Below, in pieces: positions 61,899-64,000 of a stretch of 64,000 bases of DNA. The position numbers and the translations under genes are program-made. The stretch comes from Sitta carolinensis. Lineage: Eukaryota; Chordata; Aves; Passeriformes; Sittidae. The DNA lies in the NCBI GenBank assembly GCA_032173965.1, contig CM063288.1:25824001-25888000 (forward strand). The letters run 5' to 3'. The notes under the pieces were generated by a model. It saw nothing but the letters and a program-made list of their open reading frames with translations. It was not told the DNA's origin and made no database searches. The stretch's first letter is position 1; each line of letters begins with the position of its first letter.

Positions 61899-63864
61899 GT
61901 GAGAGGCGGCGGCGGGGGGGATGGGTGCTGGGATGCACGGGAGGTGAGTCGGGCCTGGTGGAGACAAGCGGGAGGGTCCTGAGTCACCCCGGCAGCTGCA
62001 CGGGCGGCGCTGCTCGGCGGCCGCCGCTGCTCCACGTGTTCCTGCGTGCCCCCAGCAAGGGAGTCAATCTGGCTTGTTCCCCGCAGGTACGTCCCTTCGC
62101 AGGCTGACATAGCAGTCTTCGAAGCGATCGCTGCTCCACCGCCTGCAGACCTGTTCCATGCTCTCCGGTGGTACAATCATATTAAGTCGTATGAAAAGCA
62201 AAAGGCAAGGTATGGTTAAACTCTGAAACTGCAATATCTCCCCGAACTAGCCTACAAATTGTTGCGTTTGTTTTTTCGAGTTTGAACAAAATTGGTTTCC
62301 AGTGGCACCACGTGGCATTTAGTGTTGTTGGAACACAAACGGCTCCATAAACAGGGCAGACCTCTTCTGTCAGCACGGAGGACAAAATGAATGATTTGCA
62401 CTACCGAAGGTCACGGAAAGCGGATATGAAAGGAAATAGTATCTCTCTCTTCTTTTAGTGGTTTTAAGTGTTCATGAAAGGTGCTGTATTGGCATCCGTG
62501 GAGATTGCAGGCTTCTGAAAAGGTACAGCATAAGTAGGGTCAGTATTGCTACGCTGCTTTCTTTGAGCCTCACTCCTCTTCTGAGGAAACTCTTCCTAGG
62601 ATAGCTGGCTCAATCTCCAGTCGTTTCTGAAGCTTTTGTAATACTAAAGGGGCATGTGATTTTGAAGTGGTTTCACAAAGTACCTGGAAACTGCTTAAGC
62701 TTCCTGAAATTAAAAGCCAATTTTATGGCTTCAGTAGCAGCCATTCACATTAGCAATACAGCTGTGAGTTTATTCTAAGACAACAAGACTGTATGAGATG
62801 CAAGAGAAGGTAAATTCAGGGAGTTCTGGTCCCTTGTCATGTTGAGAGCGAGGGTTTTAGGGTAAAGTGTTCACTGAAACACAGGAAAGTAGCAGTTATG
62901 TTCCAGTAATATGATTTCAGTCACTTCCTAGTTTCTAAACAGGTGAAAGTAGTTCTAGGGAAGTATGAAAAAAAGTTGTTAACTTCTAGACAGAATGTAG
63001 CGCAGATAAAGGATTCCAGTAAGAAAGCTTTTTCTGTCCGTGTACTTAGTTGGGCAGGATCATACCAGCTTTGATGAGCTACAGCAAATCCCATATTCTC
63101 AGATTACTCAGCTGGCATGTCAAGAGCATTGAGGTCCGTCTTCCACGAGGTGCTGATTTCAAGTAGCAAGAGTTGGAGTTTTAGTCTTTTTGCTACAAGA
63201 TTTTCATTATAAATGCATTTGTAGGGGCATTGATAAACTAGCAGTGATTCTATTGATGTCTGAGTATTTTCCTAATATCTGAATTTTACTTTCAGCTTGC
63301 CAGGAGTAAAGAAGGCGTTGGGAAAATACGGTCCTGCTGATGTTGAGGACACAACAGGTGCAGCCACAGATAGCAAAGATGATGATGACATTGACCTTTT
63401 TGGATCTGATGATGAGGAGGTACTTGTGACCTTTTTGTATTATTTTTATTGATTTTTACAAGTTAACACAGGTATGCAGATTTTCACCTTGACCTAATTG
63501 AAGCTACTTATATTTCTGACCTTGATAGCAGATCCTCCTAGCAAATCTCAAGTGTAGCTATTCTTGCAGAGTAGGAAAGCTTGGAAGGTAAAAATAAAAA
63601 GTTGAAAAATAATGTGTAAGAATGGGGTGAACTGTCCAACTTTGACTGGTTACATGATGAGTAAAACAAAAAATCACCATCTTTCGGCTGACAGTTGTGA
63701 TGATTTGTTTTTATCTGAGTAAATGCCAGTCAGTCTGGTAGTGCTTTGGAGATGCAGAGGTTTGGTGCTTTTCTGTAACTGCAAATTTCTCTTTCAGGAA
63801 AGTGAAGAAGCAAAGAAACTGAGGGAGGAACGTCTGGCCCAGTATGAATCAAAGAAGTCCAAAA
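61819..63864 (+). CDS. EEF1B2: Translation elongation factor 1 beta (eEF1B alpha), 5' part, 4 coding exons in the window
   Basis: EEF1B2 is the subunit of the cytosolic eEF1 complex that exchanges GDP for GTP on eEF1A. The coding segments are 61819-61898, 62087-62209, 63296-63419 and 63798-63864, all in phase, giving 131 residues and one extra base before the window ends. The human protein has 225. The N-terminal GST-C-like domain is complete ([20 protein letters not shown] through [10 protein letters not shown]). It is followed by a linker with the acidic [14 protein letters not shown] segment, whose Ser105 matches the known CK2 site, and by [18 protein letters not shown]. The catalytic exchange domain lies beyond the right edge. 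The start has a near-perfect Kozak context (GCCGCCATGG). Expression is driven by a TATA/TOP promoter, and intron 3 hosts a snoRNA. Confidence 0.97.
62087..62209 (+). CDS. EEF1B2: EEF1B2 coding exon 2 (residues 27-67)
   Basis: The acceptor is TTCCCCGCAG. The exon reads [20 protein letters not shown], then [20 protein letters not shown]. The donor is GTATGG at 62210-62215. Confidence 0.96.
62210..63295 (+). other. EEF1B2: EEF1B2 intron 2
   Basis: A 1.1-kb intron. Apart from a possible hairpin with 8-nt arms at 62481-62531, nothing was recognised. The short intron 1 (61899-62086) is GC-rich and also empty. Confidence 0.6.
63296..63419 (+). CDS. EEF1B2: EEF1B2 coding exon 3 (residues 68-109)
   Basis: The acceptor is TTTTACTTTCAG. 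The exon reads [20 protein letters not shown], then [20 protein letters not shown] and EE. It is one residue shorter than human in the linker. The donor is GTACTT. Confidence 0.96.
63650..63722 (+). ncRNA. SNORD51: C/D-box small nucleolar RNA, SNORD51 (U51)
   Basis: All C/D elements are present: terminal stem TTAC/GTAA (63650-63653 with 63719-63722), box C ATGATGA (63654-63660), box D' CTGA (63688-63691), box C' GTGATGA (63697-63703) and box D CTGA (63715-63718). The outer bases ACTGG and CCAGT can extend the stem across the intron. The 14 nt next to D' (63674-63687, TCACCATCTTTCGG) are perfectly complementary to CCGAAAGATGGTGA in 28S rRNA. The fifth base from D' pairs with the second A of CCGAA, matching the known SNORD51 target (28S A1511 in older human numbering). 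SNORD51 lies in an EEF1B2 intron in mammals too. The RNA would be processed from the spliced intron. Confidence 0.92.
63798..63864 (+). CDS. EEF1B2: EEF1B2 coding exon 4 (residues 110-131)
   Basis: The acceptor is TTTCTCTTTCAG. The exon reads [20 protein letters not shown], then SK. The donor is GTATGT at 63865-63870, phase 1. The following intron runs to the window end. Confidence 0.95.
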
Positions 63865-64000
63865 GTATGTGTGTTGAGAACTTCCTACTCTCTTAGACCT
63901 TTTTTTCGTGCATTTGAACAGGATGACTAGAAACACTTATAACTCTAATAATGCATCATCTTGACTGGAATGAGACAGGAGTAATTAGTTTCACTTGAAT

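Larger units (their letters stand above)
60880..62180. promoter_or_regulatory. CpG island shared by NDUFS1 and EEF1B2 (bidirectional promoter region)
   Basis: GC- and CpG-rich sequence spans the 5' ends of two divergent genes. It contains GGGCGGGG (61502-61509), an iterated CGGCAAYYTCCG-like motif (61261-61490), a direct repeat before the EEF1B2 TATA box, and an inverted repeat GTTACA/TGTAAC at 61527-61545. Head-to-head spacing between the inferred start regions is about 0.5-0.6 kb, the usual range for bidirectional promoters. Confidence 0.8.

Noticed and set aside
63865..64000. SNORA41 in the next EEF1B2 intron
   Set aside because: In mammals it lies a few hundred bases after SNORD51, but the 136 bases available show no H/ACA structure; it may lie beyond the window.

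Overview
The window is vertebrate nuclear DNA, almost certainly from a bird and probably a Neoavian. The genes are split by long AT-rich introns. The repeats are CR1 LINE fragments and two copies of an LTR family that is common in bird genomes. Three conserved genes are recognisable: INO80D, NDUFS1 and EEF1B2, which are neighbours in the same order in human. I saw no prokaryotic features, CRISPR array or tRNA gene.

Layout. Positions 1-27218 (minus strand) hold the 3' untranslated region and all nine coding exons of INO80D, which encode 1030 residues without a break. A 5'-UTR exon is inferred beside a CpG island at about 35.37-36.55 kb. From about 36.8 to 46.4 kb I found no gene. NDUFS1 occupies 46659-60663 (minus strand) with 18 coding exons and a non-coding first exon inferred near 61.16 kb. 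EEF1B2 starts at 61819 (plus strand) and runs off the right edge after four coding exons. Many of these exons are too short to stand out as long open reading frames; they were placed from splice signals, codon phase and remembered family sequence.

How they fit together. INO80D is a chromatin-remodelling subunit. NDUFS1 is the 75-kDa iron-sulfur subunit of mitochondrial complex I. EEF1B2 is a guanine-exchange subunit of translation elongation factor 1. NDUFS1 and EEF1B2 are head to head across a GC-rich promoter about 0.6 kb long. The EEF1B2 side has a TATA box and a pyrimidine-tract (TOP) start. The NDUFS1 side carries seven copies of a CGGCAAYYTCCG-like motif. Intron 3 of EEF1B2 contains a C/D-box snoRNA that matches SNORD51 and has a 14-nt guide to 28S rRNA.

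Main anomaly. NDUFS1 coding exon 7 lacks one base in an A run (56437-56439). Every other exon keeps frame, and the summed coding length is 2186 nt, one short of 729 codons. As written the product stops after 248 residues. An assembly indel is the likeliest cause; a real allele is possible. I found no convincing new biological system. The most interesting items are this frameshift, the repeated promoter motif, and an unexplained GC-rich block between an ERV LTR and a CR1 fragment inside an NDUFS1 intron.
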